Under the pieces are notes generated by a model. That model did no database searches. It saw nothing but the letters and a program-made list of their open reading frames with translations, and was not told the origin of the DNA. DNA of 64,000 nucleotides from Antedon bifida (taxonomy: Eukaryota > Echinodermata > Crinoidea > Comatulida > Antedonidae). Positions 1 through 11,415 of the stretch are shown here, one piece after another. The stretch covers positions 24,371,001-24,435,000 of the forward strand of contig OY727095.1 of the NCBI GenBank assembly GCA_963402885.1, read 5' to 3'. Both the position numbers and the translations under genes were made by a program. Positions within the stretch are counted from its first letter, which is position 1; every line of letters starts with the position of its first letter.

Positions 1-366
1 TCAATAGAGGTGGTTACTTTCGAGAGGTCATTGTGATGGGAGATGGTCGATTATGAGAAGCAGTCCCTTAATAGAGGTGGTGGTCCTTTAAAAGAGGTCG
101 TCACTTACGAGAAGCGGTTCTTTAATAGAGAGAAAGAGGTCGTGGTCCCTTAAAAGAGGTGGTCACTTACGAGAGTTGTGGTCCTTAAAAAAGGTGGTCG
201 TTTACGAGAGGTGGTCGATTATGAGAAGTGGTCCCTTATGAGAGGAGGTGATCCCTTACGAGAGGTGGTCGATAATGAGAAGCGGTCCCTTAACCGAGAT
301 GGTTGCTTACGATGTGTGGTCGTTTTAGAAAGTTGGTTGCTTACGAGAGGTGGAAAGACTGATAGC
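1..366. repeat. Degenerate minisatellite
   Basis: Imperfect tandem units built from phrases such as gagaggtggtcgattatgag and agcggtcccttaa recur through the stretch and run off the left edge of the window. A 63-codon frame across it is internally repetitive and is best read as a by-product of the repeat, not a gene. Confidence 0.75.
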
Positions 367-429
367 TAAGTAAAGATCGATGCATTTGCACATGAATGAG
401 ACATTTTTGTAAAATATATAACATTTTCT

Positions 430-645
430 ACATTAGCTGGCGATAGTAACTACATAAGCTGGGAGGCAATTTTCGTTACCACATAAGCTGTTGACTGTTT
501 CTACATTAGCTGGTGTTGATTTTTATTTACTACATAAGCTGTTGGTGTTTCTACATAAGCTGGAGGTTTTACTACATAAGCGGTGGGTTGTTCTACATTA
601 ACGGTTGTTTCGACATCAGCTGGCGTTTTCTATATTAACGGTTGT
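430..645. repeat. Array of 'ctacataagctgg' units
   Basis: The phrase ctacataagctg, with variants acattagctgg, acataagcggt and acattaacggt, occurs about ten times at irregular spacing of roughly 20-35 bases. Related 'cacataag' pieces reappear near 1270 and 1505. No coding signal is seen. Confidence 0.6.
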
Positions 646-900
646 AACAGATATCAATGGCCACGACGTTTTACTCACCGGGTCAAACCGTGATTTACGA
701 AAATAATTCTGTTCAAAGAATAGGTGTAATTAAAACTTCAACGACGCGATCATTCGATACTGTTGACTAAAGACTGTTTTTGTTATGGTCCGGCATGGTA
801 TTTATTTGTAGATCCGGCCATGGCGGTACACAACAGAGTGGTTTTGGAGGAGATACGTAAAATACGCGAAACATTTAGTAGCATTAATATAGACTAACAG
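645..900 (+). repeat. Dispersed repeat family Y, copy 1
   Basis: The tract from tatcaatggccacgacg onward (gtttactcaccgggtcaaac, ttctgttcaaagaatagg, acttcaacgac) is repeated in the same orientation near 1750-1895. An inverted, diverged copy lies at about 35640-36010. The end of this copy (ttggaggagatacg, catttagtagcattaatata) also matches the inverted copy. No coding frame was found. Confidence 0.6.
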
Positions 901-901
901 T

Positions 902-924
902 AACCCGTGCTCCGCACGGGTTTT
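902..924. repeat. GC-rich hairpin (cccgtgc/gcacggg)
   Basis: aacccgtgc-tcc-gcacgggtt is a short near-perfect stem followed by a T run. A second version, aacccgtgc-tgt-gcacgggtt, sits at 1180-1200. In an animal genome this is more likely the terminal or subterminal hairpin of a mobile repeat than a transcription terminator. Confidence 0.5.
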
Positions 925-1179
925 TTTCTGCCTTAATATGTGGTTATATACTTTGCATGGGCAAGTATAATAACAGCGCACTCTGATAAAAGTACTTTGA
1001 CAAATTATTAAAATAAAATAAACTGTATCACGAATAAAATTCGGAACTATTGTTTTTACGGCCTTTGGTTTGTTATACACTATCCCTTCACTTTAAAATA
1101 TATGTAAAAGGCTAAAAAATTAAAGCAATATTACAGTGGTGCTACTTTTGTAATTAAATTGTGGTGTATGAGTAGGCTA

Positions 1180-1200
1180 ACCCGTGCTGTGCACGGGTTG
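1180..1200. repeat. GC-rich hairpin, second copy
   Basis: Same cccgtgc/gcacggg stem as at 902-924, again preceded by 'gtaggctaa' or 'cagtaa' and followed by a 'ctaccttaat' or 'ctgccttaat' phrase, so the two copies share flanks and belong to one repeat family. Confidence 0.5.
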
Positions 1201-1392
1201 TCTACCTTAATAATAATTCGCATGACATGATTAAGTATAATAAATGCGTACTTTTCCCGGCCACGATATTTCTTTTCGTACATAAGTTGGGGACCCCTCA
1301 TGACACGTCACAAAAAAAACATGAATATTCATTAATCATGTCCATAAGAAATGAGCTAATTACAACTTGCTAATACAAAGGTTTTTCTGTCG

Positions 1393-1445
1393 AGCCGTCT
1401 GTGTAGTCGAGTGGATTAGATGAATGTATGGGGTTCGAATCCGAT
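1393..1445 (+). repeat. tRNA-like (SINE head) remnant
   Basis: gtgtagtcgagtggattaga resembles a pol III A box region, and ggttcgaatccga is a good B box 20-odd bases downstream. No acceptor stem can be paired, so this is a tRNA-derived SINE remnant at best, not a tRNA gene. Confidence 0.35.
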
Positions 1446-1749
1446 GAGCAAGTTATTTTTACTTTATTGTCAGAAAGAGATTATTTAGAGGGTTAGGTTT
1501 AGTTATGTATCTCGGCTATCTTTCACATAAGGGGCCCTTATGAAAAAAAAAATCGGTTCCCGGCCCGTGACAAAATTTTTTTTTTAAACAAACAAATTGT
1601 CAACAAAACAATTCGGAACTATTTACGGCCATTGATTTGGTTATACACGGAGTATACCTTTACATTGTGGTCTAGTTTTGATTTTTATTAGTTTTAAGCG
1701 GTGATACTCAATAATTACACATGTCGGATTCGAACTCCAACGTACTAAA

Positions 1750-1900
1750 CATTGATATCAATGGCCACGACGTTTTACTCAATGAGCCAAACCGGGATTT
1801 ACAAAAATCATTCTGTTCAAAGAATAGGTGTAATTAATTAAAACTTCAACGACAAGATCATTCGATACGGTTGACCGGCTGCCGAGACTAAACACTGTTT
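1750..1900 (+). repeat. Dispersed repeat family Y, copy 2
   Basis: Matches 645-775 closely (same ggccacgacgttttactca, ttctgttcaaagaataggtg and acttcaacgac blocks), with a few substitutions and a small insertion. Confidence 0.6.
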
Positions 1901-2059
1901 TAATTTTTGTGTCAATTCTGCAATTAAAATCAAGAAGCATCAGCAATCTTATATATAATGAATAATATCATTGATAATACCAATATTCATAATTGTGTTC
2001 CTTAAACGTACGGGAATTAAGACAATCAAACAAAAGGAGATAAGAAACGCATAGTGACG

Positions 2060-3333
2060 TAAACTGTGAAAATCACTGGGTGGAAGAGTGGAGGTCTAAA
2101 CTCTTTTAAAATCATGGTAAAACAAATAGTGCAGGGATTGCCGTATTGTTTAAACATAATCAAGATCTTATTGTAGATAAAAGTGTGGGTGATGGACATG
2201 GTAGATTTGTTATTATAGATATACAAATAGAAAGCAAGAATTATACGCTGGTTAATGTATATGCCCCAAATAAGGATGACCCTAAATTTATTTGGCAGAT
2301 CAAATTAAAGAATTTAAAACCGAAACTATTATCATTGGAGGAGATTTTAATTGGTTTTAAATATAATGTTGGATAAAGAGGGAGGCAGAAAAAGTACAAA
2401 TAAAAAAGCTCGTCTTGAAATGTTAAATATTATGGATGAATTTATTTTAACCTATAGGCCTACGGAGAAAAAAAAATACAAAGAAATTTACATGGCGATC
2501 TACCGGGCTCCCTCCTATTCAATGTAGATTGGATTTTTTCCTTATCTCAAAAGGGAGAAACAATTAAATGAAGACATAGATAAACTAGAAACGGATTTTG
2601 CAGGTAAACCTAATCAAAATATTAGAGACGAGTTAGAATGAACAAATATATGAGGCCCTCAACACAAAAAGCGCAATGATTTAGATCTCGTGCCAGATGG
2701 ATAGAGGAAGAAGAAAAAAACTCTAAATATTTTATCAATCTAGAAAAGAATAATTTTAACAAAAAATATATCACAGAACTGATAGATAAAAACAACAGAA
2801 GAATAGTAAAACCACATGACATTCTAGAAGAAGAAAAACAATTTTATGATGATCTATATAGGCTAAATCTCGTTATAACGAGGACATTTTGGACACTGAA
2901 TTCTTCCCTGAAGAAAAGAAGGTTGTTCTCAGTGGAGAAAAGGTCTAGCTTGTGAAGAAGAGCTAAGCTTAGAAGAATTTAGACAAGCACTGGACGCTAT
3001 GCCAAATACTAAATCGCCTGGATCAGACAGTTTTCCTGCGGATTTCTATATATTTTTTGGCAAGAAATCAAATCTGCTGTTGTTAACTCAATTAATTAGG
3101 CCTTTATAAAAGGAAAAATGAGCTGTTCATAAAATAGAGGTAGCATTACCCTGCTCCCAAAAAAAGATAAACAACTATCACTGCTAAAAAACTGGAGGCC
3201 TATTTCCCTTTTAAATAAAAATTGCTACAAAAGCGATAGCTACAAGGCTTAAGAAAGTTCTCCCCTTAATAATAGATCCCGATCAGACCGGCTTTATGAA
3301 AGGGAGATAGCCTACATCGGTGAAAACATCCGT
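2060..3333 (+). pseudogene. L1/Tx1-type LINE, 5' part (decayed)
   Basis: Remains of a non-LTR retrotransposon ORF2. A frame from about 2140 reads as an apurinic endonuclease (GRFVIIDIQ..., then LVNVYAPN), and a frame-shifted IIIGGDFNW follows at about 2331-2357. Next come the linker typical of L1/Tx1 elements (ARWIEEEEKNSKYFINLEKN, about 2690-2755), the reverse transcriptase entry (NTKSPGSDSFPADFY, about 3005) and LLPKKDKQLSLLKNWRPISLLN at about 3150-3215. Several stops and frameshifts break it. It ends abruptly at about 3333 in YIGENIR and resumes at 5747, where another LINE's tail stops. Confidence 0.8.
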
Positions 3334-5262
3334 AAAAAAGCCAAACCTTGGATATCGCCTGTGGTTTATAGACTTATTCTTGAGAAACGGGCTCTGTTTA
3401 AAAAAGCTCGTAGATTAAGCAGTACTTTGGCTTGGAATAAATACAAATGTATACGAAATAAAGTACGCAACGCGTCTAAGAAAGCATACAGTGACTTCAT
3501 TACCAATCTGTTTAGAAAGAAAGATAACCGGAAGTCATTTTGGTCTTTTATAAAAAGCAAGCGAAAGTCATCTCAACTCATTGACTCCTTTGTGGTTAAT
3601 GGCAATACCATAAGACACCCTACTCAAATTGCCAACGAGTTTAACAAGTTGTTTGTGAGTTTTTTTAGTGACTCCCCTAATTATGTGAGCCTCACTTCAC
3701 CAACTTTGGACATTCCATCTCTTGCCGGTTTTCATGTTTCACGTTGTCAGGTGGAATCTGTTATCAAAAACTTCGCAGCTAATAAAGCTTCTGGTCCTGA
3801 TGGTGTGAGTGTTCGGATGCTAAAACTCGCTTGTCCGGTAATTATTCCGGCTATCACACACTTTTTTAATCAATCGCTGTTATGTGGTAAAATTCCTACT
3901 TTGTGGAAGCGTGCAAATGTTGTTCCTATATTCAAAAAGGGTGACAAAAGTAACTTACTTAATTATCGTCCAGTGTCTCTTACGTCGGTGATGTGCAAGA
4001 TGTTGGAAAAACTTGTTTTCCAACAAATTCTTAACCACTGCCAAAGTAACAGCCTGTTGGCGAGTCATCAACACGGCTTTCTTCCTGGTCGATCCTGTAC
4101 CACAGCCTTGGTGTCGGCAACCACTGACTGGTTACGTGCACTTGATTCGAAAACGCCAGCCGTTGACCTTATTACTTTGGATTTCAGCCGTGCGTTTGAT
4201 ACCATATCCCACGATATTCTTCTCCGCAAGCTATTGTTGACATTCAATATCAATGACACTGCGTTAAGCTGGATAACTTCTTTTTTATCAAATCGTGTAC
4301 AGCGTGTTGTATATAAAGGCAAATCTTCAGACTGGTTGCCTGTTAAATCAGGCGTGCCGCAAGGGTCTGTTTTGGGTCCGTTGCTTTTTGTCATGTATGC
4401 TAATGACCTTCATCTATACATTACATCTAGTATTATACAATACGCTGATGATGTGTTCATTTTTCGCAATGTCAGCACTAGGGATTCAGACCCAAATATT
4501 CAAAAAGATCTAACGTCTATTGATTCTTGGGCAAAAAAAAATTGCCTCAAACTGAATCCCAATAAATGCAAATCTATGCGACTTACTTGGAGAAGAGGAT
4601 ATCCTAAACCTATATACAGCATTTCTGATACACTTTTAGATTGTAATGATTCATTAAACATTTTAGGCTGCTCAATACAAAGTAACTTGTCATGGGACAA
4701 TCAAGTTCAGGATGCAGTATCAAATTGTAACCGTCTTATTGGTCTTATACGGTTAATCACATCTAATGCCCCTAGTAGTGTAGCTCTCCATCTTTATAAG
4801 ACACTTGTGCTGCCATGCTTATATTATTGTTCTCCAGTGTGGTGGGTGTACCGTAAAAAACATATAAATATGCTAGAATCCGTTCAGAGGAGAGCTACCT
4901 GCATGATCTTAAAGAAAGGTTATTTAGATCAACATTATATAGATAGAAGAAAGGAGCTAGGTCTAATGTCAGTAGAGAATAGGCGTGATTTCTTAAACAT
5001 GACATTCATTGCCAATATAATAATTTCTCCACGATCTGATTTTATGAGTGAATATGTTGATTCTTTCTTAGTTAATAATCGACACCTAGATATACTCACC
5101 TTTCATCATGGTAGAGCTCGTACTGATGCTTTTAAATACTCAGGGATAGTACGGTTTCCTAAAATGTTTTCAGAACTTGGTGCTACGATCAGAAACAATC
5201 TTATTGAAGAGTCGTTTTTTAAGTTTAAACACAGTTTAAAGCAACATTTTATAGATTTTTAA
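3334..5262 (+). CDS. Reverse transcriptase of the inserted LINE
   Basis: An uninterrupted frame of about 640 codons is open from the 5' truncation point to a TAA at 5260. In order it shows NKASGPDGVS (RT finger), HGFLPGRSCTTAL, motif A LDFSRAFDTISHDIL with the first catalytic Asp, motif B GVPQGSVLGPLL, motif C QYADDVFIF with the catalytic Asp pair, then KLNPNKCKSM and LNILGCSIQ typical of the thumb. The protein would copy its own RNA at a nicked target. The endonuclease and 5' UTR are missing, so the copy cannot move by itself. The absence of stops suggests a recent insertion compared with its decayed host element. I place it in the CR1/Jockey/L2 group on motif style only. There is no reliable start codon, as expected for a truncated copy. 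Confidence 0.85.
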   Translation, partial: KKAKPWISPVVYRLILEKRALFKKARRLSSTLAWNKYKCIRNKVRNASKKAYSDFITNLFRKKDNRKSFWSFIKSKRKSSQLIDSFVVNGNTIRHPTQIANEFNKLFVSFFSDSPNYVSLTSPTLDIPSLAGFHVSRCQVESVIKNFAANKASGPDGVSVRMLKLACPVIIPAITHFFNQSLLCGKIPTLWKRANVVPIFKKGDKSNLLNYRPVSLTSVMCKMLEKLVFQQILNHCQSNSLLASHQHGFLPGRSCTTALVSATTDWLRALDSKTPAVDLITLDFSRAFDTISHDILLRKLLLTFNINDTALSWITSFLSNRVQRVVYKGKSSDWLPVKSGVPQGSVLGPLLFVMYANDLHLYITSSIIQYADDVFIFRNVSTRDSDPNIQKDLTSIDSWAKKNCLKLNPNKCKSMRLTWRRGYPKPIYSISDTLLDCNDSLNILGCSIQSNLSWDNQVQDAVSNCNRLIGLIRLITSNAPSSVALHLYKTLVLPCLYYCSPVWWVYRKKHINMLESVQRRATCMILKKGYLDQHYIDRRKELGLMSVENRRDFLNMTFIANIIISPRSDFMSEYVDSFLVNNRHLDILTFHHGRARTDAFKYSGIVRFPKMFSELGATIRNNLIEESFFKFKHSLKQHFIDF

Positions 5263-5305
5263 TTTTTTTCATATTTTTATTAACATGATTGTACCTACTT
5301 TGAAT

Positions 5306-5505
5306 TTTTAACTTTTTAACTTTTATACAATCAGAATTTTTAACTTTTATACAATCAGAATTTTTAACTTTTATACAATCAGAATTTAACTTTTATACAA
5401 TCAGAATTTTTAACTTTTATACATTCATAATTTTTAACTTTTATACAATCAGAATTTTTAACTTTTATACAATCAGAATTTTTAACTTTTACACAATCAG
5501 ATTGT
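5306..5505 (+). repeat. Tandem repeat in LINE 3' region
   Basis: About eight copies of a 23-24 base unit, atttttaacttttatacaat plus caga, head to tail with small length changes (one unit lacks several Ts). It lies between the RT stop codon and the A-rich tail. Short 3' tandem repeats are common in several LINE clades. Confidence 0.85.
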
Positions 5506-5746
5506 TCAGATAGAAATTGCATTTTTATAACACTTTTGTTAACATTTTATTATACCATATTTTTCTATGTATTTTTCTAAATTTGTTAAATGTCGGTTTT
5601 ATTGTATCGTTCAAGTTGACAGGGGCTGGTCAAGCACATCACAAGATGACAGTTTTATACTTTTGCTTTTCCGCTACTCCCCTGTTATACTTATATTATG
5701 TTTGTTTTTTTGCTATGTAGAAAGATTGAAAATAAAATAAAATAAA

Positions 5747-7710
5747 TTAGTTTTGAATATTATACATTACACAGATTGCGAAAAAATACCATGTATGATC
5801 CTTGCTTTGGATTTTGAAAAAGCCTTCGATAAAATTGAATGGAAATATTTAGATAAGGTTTTATCTTATTATAATTTTGGGAAGGATTTTAGAAAATGGA
5901 TAAATGTGTTTTATACCGGCGCTTGTAGCTGTGTGATTAATAATGGTTATTCGTCTAATTTTTTTAATCTATCAAGGGATCTCCGACAAGGATGCCCTCT
6001 TTCTCCATACTTATTTATATTGTGTGCCGAAATATTGTCTTCTCATATTCGCCACAATCCAACAATTAAAGGTGTTACAATTAATAGTCAAGAAATTAAA
6101 CTAACGCAATATGCCGCGACGATACAGTTGTCATTCTCGATGGTTCTAAAGAGTCTATTTTGGGCACTATGAAAGTTCTTAAAAATGTTGCAAATATTTC
6201 TGGATTAAAAAAAATCAAGATAAAACACAAGTGATGTGTATAGGATCGGATAAACATATACTAAATAAATTTTAAGAGGATAACAAACTAAAAAACTTAC
6301 TTGGACAAAAGGTCCGATACGGTTACTTGGAGTCAAATTTACACTTGATCCTTCGGATCTGTTTACTCTGGACCTATTACCTCAGCTTGACAAAATTAAA
6401 ACGCTTACTAACATTTTGATCCGCAAGAAATTTCACCCCAATTGGCAAGATAACGATAATTAACTTACTTTCTTGTTTACTGTGATAACCAATCCACCTA
6501 TATCATTTTTCAAAACATTAGATAAAATTCTGTACTCTTTCATTGGGAATCGGAAACCGGATAAAATAAAGAGAAAACTAATTATAAATACAATAGAAAA
6601 GAGGGAACTTAAAATGGTCCATGTAGAGTCGTTTTGCTACGCACAGAAAGTATCATGGGTAAAACGATTTCTAGATGAAGACAACCGGGGTCGTTGGAAA
6701 GGGATATGGCGGGAGTTTACACCCGGCTGGGGGTAATTTGATTTGGTATTGTAATATATCACATAATGACTCAATTCTCAATAGAATAAGTGACAATTTG
6801 TTTTTATCTCAAGTAATTAAATGTTGGCACTCTGTTAATTGTAAGCAAATAAATGAGGTTGTGACGTTCCACAATGAAATATTATGGTATAACAGTCATA
6901 TTACAATACCAGGTGAACCGTTTTTTTAAATAAAATGCTATATGATAGTGGTATAACAGTAGTTAAAGATTTGCTTAATGATAACAGAAGTATGCTGTCC
7001 TATGAACAGTTTCATATTAAATATGATACACGTGTGGATTTTTTGACATTCCATAGTATAATTGTAGCTATTCCTAAAATATGGAGAGATGCCATGCAAT
7101 CTAAGAACTATGATATAATGTTAAAACAAAAAAGTGAAGTAATATTATAGCATCGAATTTAAAATTAATAACAAAACTTGCATATAGCTTAATAATTAAT
7201 GGCATTAGTGTTCTTCCGCATACCTGTATCAAATGGGAAAACGATTTTGGACATATAGCCGACTGGGAGGTGTTATATAGATTAACATACAAAAGTACAA
7301 TAGACACAAGACTGAGATATTTTCAGTACAAAATATTAAATATGTTCTTGACTACAAATGTTCTACTACATAAATTCAAAATTAAAGATTCCGAATTATA
7401 CGATACTTGTAAGGAAGTGCCGGAGTGTTTGCAACATATTTTTTGGAAATGCAAAAAAGTAATATCATTTTGGAAAGACGTCCAATTCTGGTTGAACAAT
7501 AGAAATATGAAAATAGTTTTTAATGCAAAAATTATATTATTGGGTTTTCCAAAAGATTTTGTAATAAATTTCATTATTTTGATTGGAAAATACTATATCT
7601 ATAGATGTAAATGGAGAAATATAGCAGTCACACTAAAATACTTCCTAGTCGAACAAAAATATCTCCAAAATATGGAATGGCATATTGCACAAAAAATGAT
7701 AAAATAGATA
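5747..7710 (+). pseudogene. L1/Tx1-type LINE, 3' part (decayed)
   Basis: This is the continuation of 2060-3333. It opens with LVLNIIHYTDCEKIPCMIL, then motif A LALDFEKAFDKIEWKYLDK and motif B LRQGCPLSPYLFILCAE. The expected YADD box reads YAAT (about 6110), so the active site is mutated. Later frames (6473-6929, 6935-7150, 7270-7707) give the long C-terminal region, ending in a Cys-containing block (RLRYFQYKILNMF, then CLQHIFWKCKKVISFW) typical of the zf-RVT domain. Frame changes occur near 6175, 6470, 6735 and 7150. The last stop is at about 7705. Confidence 0.8.
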
Positions 7711-7878
7711 TGCACTTGAAAAAGTGGTTACATATCGGACAGAATAGGTAGTTGAAAACAAATGTTAGGCAATTCTGATCGAAATAGGATCGCTTATATT
7801 TTTTATACATAGGCCTATTCACATTTGGGTAGGCCTATTGTGTATGTAATGTATATAATTATGTAAGTTGTGTATACT

Positions 7879-9020
7879 AAATGGTACGCTCGCTTCGCTC
7901 GCGTACCATCTAGGTCGTGCCCACAAATGGTTCTCGAATACACAGTAATTTCAATGTAAAAAACTGGCGATTTAAAATATACGTAATAAATAGGTCGTGC
8001 CCACAGATCTCGAATACACAGTAATTTCAATGTAAAAAACTGGCGATTTAAAATGTACGTAATAAACAGACACGGTGATTTATGTAGCCAACTGAAATTA
8101 GTACCCTGGGAATTACTTGAGTAAACAAACCCAATTTGTGTTTTGTATATTAGGGTTGAGGGATGGTAAGAGGGTGGGTGCAAAGAGGCACCATTTTTAA
8201 ATAATATTCTTTATCCATAACGACATGTTTTTATGTTTTATAAATAATAAACTACTAAACATTTTCGATTTAATACTTTATTGAAACTGTCACTGTCATA
8301 GTCGATTGAAATAGTAAAGTACATGTAACGATACACCAAAACGACTTTTATAATTTTTGTAATTATTATTAATTAATTCTATTAAGAAGCAATATTAAAG
8401 TTTAATTATGTGTTTAAACAGTACCACCACACTCACAGTAAAAAAATTGTGCTTCAAATGGGACAAAAATAGTTTATGTATTTAATGTCAAAGGTTTTTA
8501 ATTTATCCCCGAAGGGCACATAAATTTACCTACTTGTGTTATACAAAATGTTGGGAGAGATTGGAATGTTCGATTCATCGCCAAGCAATCCTTTTGTATA
8601 AACGTATGTTAAATCTATCAAAATAGTATTTTTCTTCAACATTATGATGCTGTACTCGAGCTGTTCAACCGGTTTTCAGCTATTAAAAACAATTATCGTA
8701 GGAGGAGATAGGAAAATGCGAGGCATCCTCGTATTATTGTGTACGGGTATTTTTCAAGATAGACATCCATTAGACAGTGTATACCATGATCGGAAAACAC
8801 CGCTATTTGGGGCAAATCGTTGAATCTAAATTCGTTTTAATCGTCAATAACTAATTATCTAACTCAATTTAATTAGTAAACAGGGTTAAATCAGGTGGTT
8901 AAAATCAGTACCAAAAGTACGAACCAACTTTCTATACCATCGAGTAAACATTCTAGAAGTAACGCACGATTTATCGAATTTTGCCCTTACGTAAATTTAT
9001 ATATAGATATGGTGTTTTTT
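7879..9020 (+). mobile_element. Hairpin-ended repeat, copy A
   Basis: A perfect-stem hairpin (atggtacgc...gcgtaccat, 7881-7909) begins the copy. A tandem duplication of about 80 bases follows (7911-7990 and 7991-8068, gtcgtgcccacaaatgg... and aactggcgattt). The rest through about 9020 is matched in reverse orientation by copy B (46844 down to 46345 and 44600 down to 44105). No coding frame is visible, so this looks like a non-autonomous element. The hairpin ending in CTAG recalls Helitron 3' ends, but I cannot confirm that. Confidence 0.6.
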
Positions 9021-9239
9021 TAAAAAACTGAAATCAAACTTATTAAAGATGTATTTACCGCCAGGGGGACAATTTAATATATCTTTATATCTTTATTTAC
9101 CATAAATTGTTAATTGCACAATTTGATTTTTATATTTATCTTGTGTGTGTGTTACCGCTGCGTTGGTCCTGTTTTTGGTCATGAAATATGAAATAAATTT
9201 TAAAAAAAATGAGTAGCTATATATATGTAAACTAAAGGC

Positions 9240-9790
9240 AAATTACTGAAAAATGACAATGCTGTGGGTATCAGTGGCTGGATCTCAATGGAGATACAAA
9301 AAAAAGCGAAAAGCTAAATCAAAACGATAAAGTAAAACAGCCAGAAAAGTTAGCAGAGCTTTCGAGCAACACTAGCCCTTCATCAGTGCAAGTGAAGGAA
9401 TTTGGATAAAGTCATAAAGTGCTGCCTGGGTTACTTACTTGTTACTTGTTTGCATAGCTATCCCCATTATTGGGGACATTTCGCCGTCATTGACATTATG
9501 TTGACATAGCACAACAATGAGAGACATAAATTTTGATGAGAAGGTCATGGAACACTAATTAAAACAACTAAAAACTAAAAACCTGGGACCTGTAACCCTA
9601 AGTAGGGACCCTGACGGGTACTCCCCCTCCGGGTCAAAGGGATCCCGAAACTCATCGGTGGGCAGGGGCGCTTATCTCCCTGTTCAGGACTATTCCTGAT
9701 GATTACCCAGCCTATTTACATTTAAAATTAAACATCAAGACATATAATTTAATCAACTTAATGACTACTGGACATAGTAGTTATTGTCTT
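9240..9790 (-). mobile_element. 3' untranslated tail of minus-strand LINE
   Basis: Downstream of the RT frame on the minus strand is a GC-richer block (9580-9720: gacgggtactccccctccgg, gggcaggggcgcttatctcc) with no coding potential. A further block at 9340-9400 contains cagagctttcgagcaacact and cccttcatcagtgc. I read it as the element's 3' region, though its outer limit is uncertain. Confidence 0.45.
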
Positions 9791-10685
9791 CTATAAAAGA
9801 TGCTGGAAGCACTTCCTTATATAGTCTTCTCGGTCTAGTTGACTAGCATTTATAGTTCTCTGGAGTATACTTGGGCTCGGTCTTCCTATCAATTTACTTT
9901 TTTGGTCATAAAATGTAAGAACTTTGCAGGGATCATAGTTCTGTCTCCGAATACAGTGTGAAATCCAGTTAGATTGCTGTTGTTGGTAGAATTCAAATAC
10001 TGATATCGTGTTGGTTATTGCGTAGAGCCTCTGGTTATTGACAACGTACCGCCAATCAGTTTCCTGTTGTTCTTCTTCTTCCTCAGACTCTATTTCTTTC
10101 TCATCGTCTGATTGTGTATGTTCGTCTGGTGGGTTGACGCGTCTGAAACCATTTCTAATCATCGTCCTGAGGAATCTGTTGTAAGTTGTTGTTATTAGTC
10201 CGATTTCAGTGTTTGTTGGTCTCCAAGCATGACAACCGTACATCAGTCTGCTTCTAACCAATCCGTTCAGGAATTTGATTCTTGTTCTAAGGTTAATGAT
10301 TTGATTTGTCAGGAGTTTCTTATGTTCAGCAAAAGCAGCCTTAGCACATATTATTCTATGATGAATTTCCCGTTTTCCTATGTTGATGTTATCATAGGTC
10401 ATCCAGACTCCTAGATATTTAAATGTGTTTACATTATGCAGATTTGTGCCATTGATGTTGATAATAGAGGTTGGATATTCTCCATCATCTCTTTGCCAGT
10501 TATACACCATGGTCTGCGTTTTAGATATGTTAATCTGGAGACCATATTCGTTGAAGACCAGATGTATAAGATTTACCATAGATTGCAAATGTTCTAATGA
10601 CCAGCTGTTAAGTACTAGATCATCAGCATATCCAGCAACAAGGTCTGTATATGTGCCACACATGGGTGATGTCCTTGTTCCTTCT
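9791..10685 (-). pseudogene. 5'-truncated LINE reverse transcriptase fragment
   Basis: The minus-strand frame carries the C-terminal half of a non-LTR reverse transcriptase. It shows motif C GYADDLVLNSW, then LQINISKTQTMVYNW, then TFKYLGVWMTY, then RSRLMYGCHAW and an Arg-rich end with an acidic insert (SDDEKEIESEEEEEQQE). The fingers and motifs A and B are absent because homology starts just before YADD at about 10685; the codons upstream look unrelated. The FKYLG and YGCHAW blocks are typical of RTE-like and related clades. The remaining frame is uninterrupted, so the copy may be fairly young, but it cannot encode an active enzyme. Confidence 0.75.
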
Positions 10686-10689
10686 TTCT

Positions 10690-11300
10690 TTGTAAATATA
10701 TTTATGCATGTGTATCTAAATTGTATAGAAGTTTTTAACACAACTTTAATTTTTAACTGGCTTTTCAATTTTTTAAATGTTTTGTATAAATTTTGTATTT
10801 TTCACGCTGCTGCTCTAGCCCGCTACGTCACAAGAGATGACGTAATCCGATATAAAGCAAGCAGCAGTTTTAGTACTGAGAGACTATTTCCATATACATT
10901 TTTGTGTAAATCAACAATTTCATCCGTCGGGCTGCATGTTTTTTACTATATACCTGAATAAAAAAAAAAATAATGCGCACTGCCTGTCCAATGGTGAAAG
11001 AGCCAAAGTAATTGTAAAGGGCCGAATGGTGAATGAACCGAAGAAGGCAGCAACGGCGTTCCATAATCCCGCTGGTGGCGACTGTGGTGTGTGTCTCGCG
11101 TCGCGTGTGGGGGTGTGTGTGTGTGTGGCGTTTAAAAAATGTAAATGACGCATGTGGTTGTTGGTGGTGTGTGTGTTGTGTAAAGAAAGTTCGAGGCGAC
11201 TGTAATTAAAGTAAGAAAACAATGCTTGATACGATAGAAACGAAGTTGTAATTGTTATATTTTATTATATTATTATTAGGGTAGACCTAACAAGGGTAGT
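10690..11300. other. No gene recognised; GT-rich microsatellite
   Basis: Overlapping frames of 60-180 codons on both strands here show no recognisable motif. A GT-rich simple repeat (about 11085-11180) and a strongly AT-rich part explain most of the composition. Confidence 0.5.
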
Positions 11301-11309
11301 ACTTGAAAT

Positions 11310-11415
11310 TTCCTATCTCCTAGGCCTAGACCTAGCTGGCTTACTAAGCCTAGGCCTAGGCCACTAGGCCTAGTAGGTACCTAATATATGCCTAGGCCCT
11401 AGCAGCCTAGGATTA
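11310..11415. repeat. AGGCCTAGGCC low-complexity cluster
   Basis: The palindromic word cctaggcctagg and shorter forms (taggccta, gcctaggcc) occur more than ten times in about 100 bases. The same word is scattered singly over the whole window (for example 13060, 17580, 22350, 34270, 62890), so it marks the genome rather than a particular gene. Confidence 0.6.

Larger units (their letters stand above)
3334..5746 (+). mobile_element. 5'-truncated non-LTR retrotransposon (CR1/Jockey/L2-like)
   Basis: This element is inserted in the L1/Tx1-type LINE and splits it between codons for YIGENIR and LVLNII. It starts in the middle of its own reading frame, so it is 5'-truncated. It carries one long open frame, then a tandem 23-24 base 3' repeat block (5306-5505), and ends in an AAAAT-type A-rich tail at 5729-5746. 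No clear target-site duplication can be read at the junctions. Confidence 0.85.

Noticed and set aside
178..369. 63-codon frame at the left edge
   Set aside because: It is translated minisatellite; the peptide repeats REVVD and EKRSL words in step with the DNA repeat.
902..930. Intrinsic terminator
   Set aside because: The hairpin with T run looks like a bacterial terminator, but it repeats at 1180 with shared flanks in animal DNA, so it is part of a repeat.
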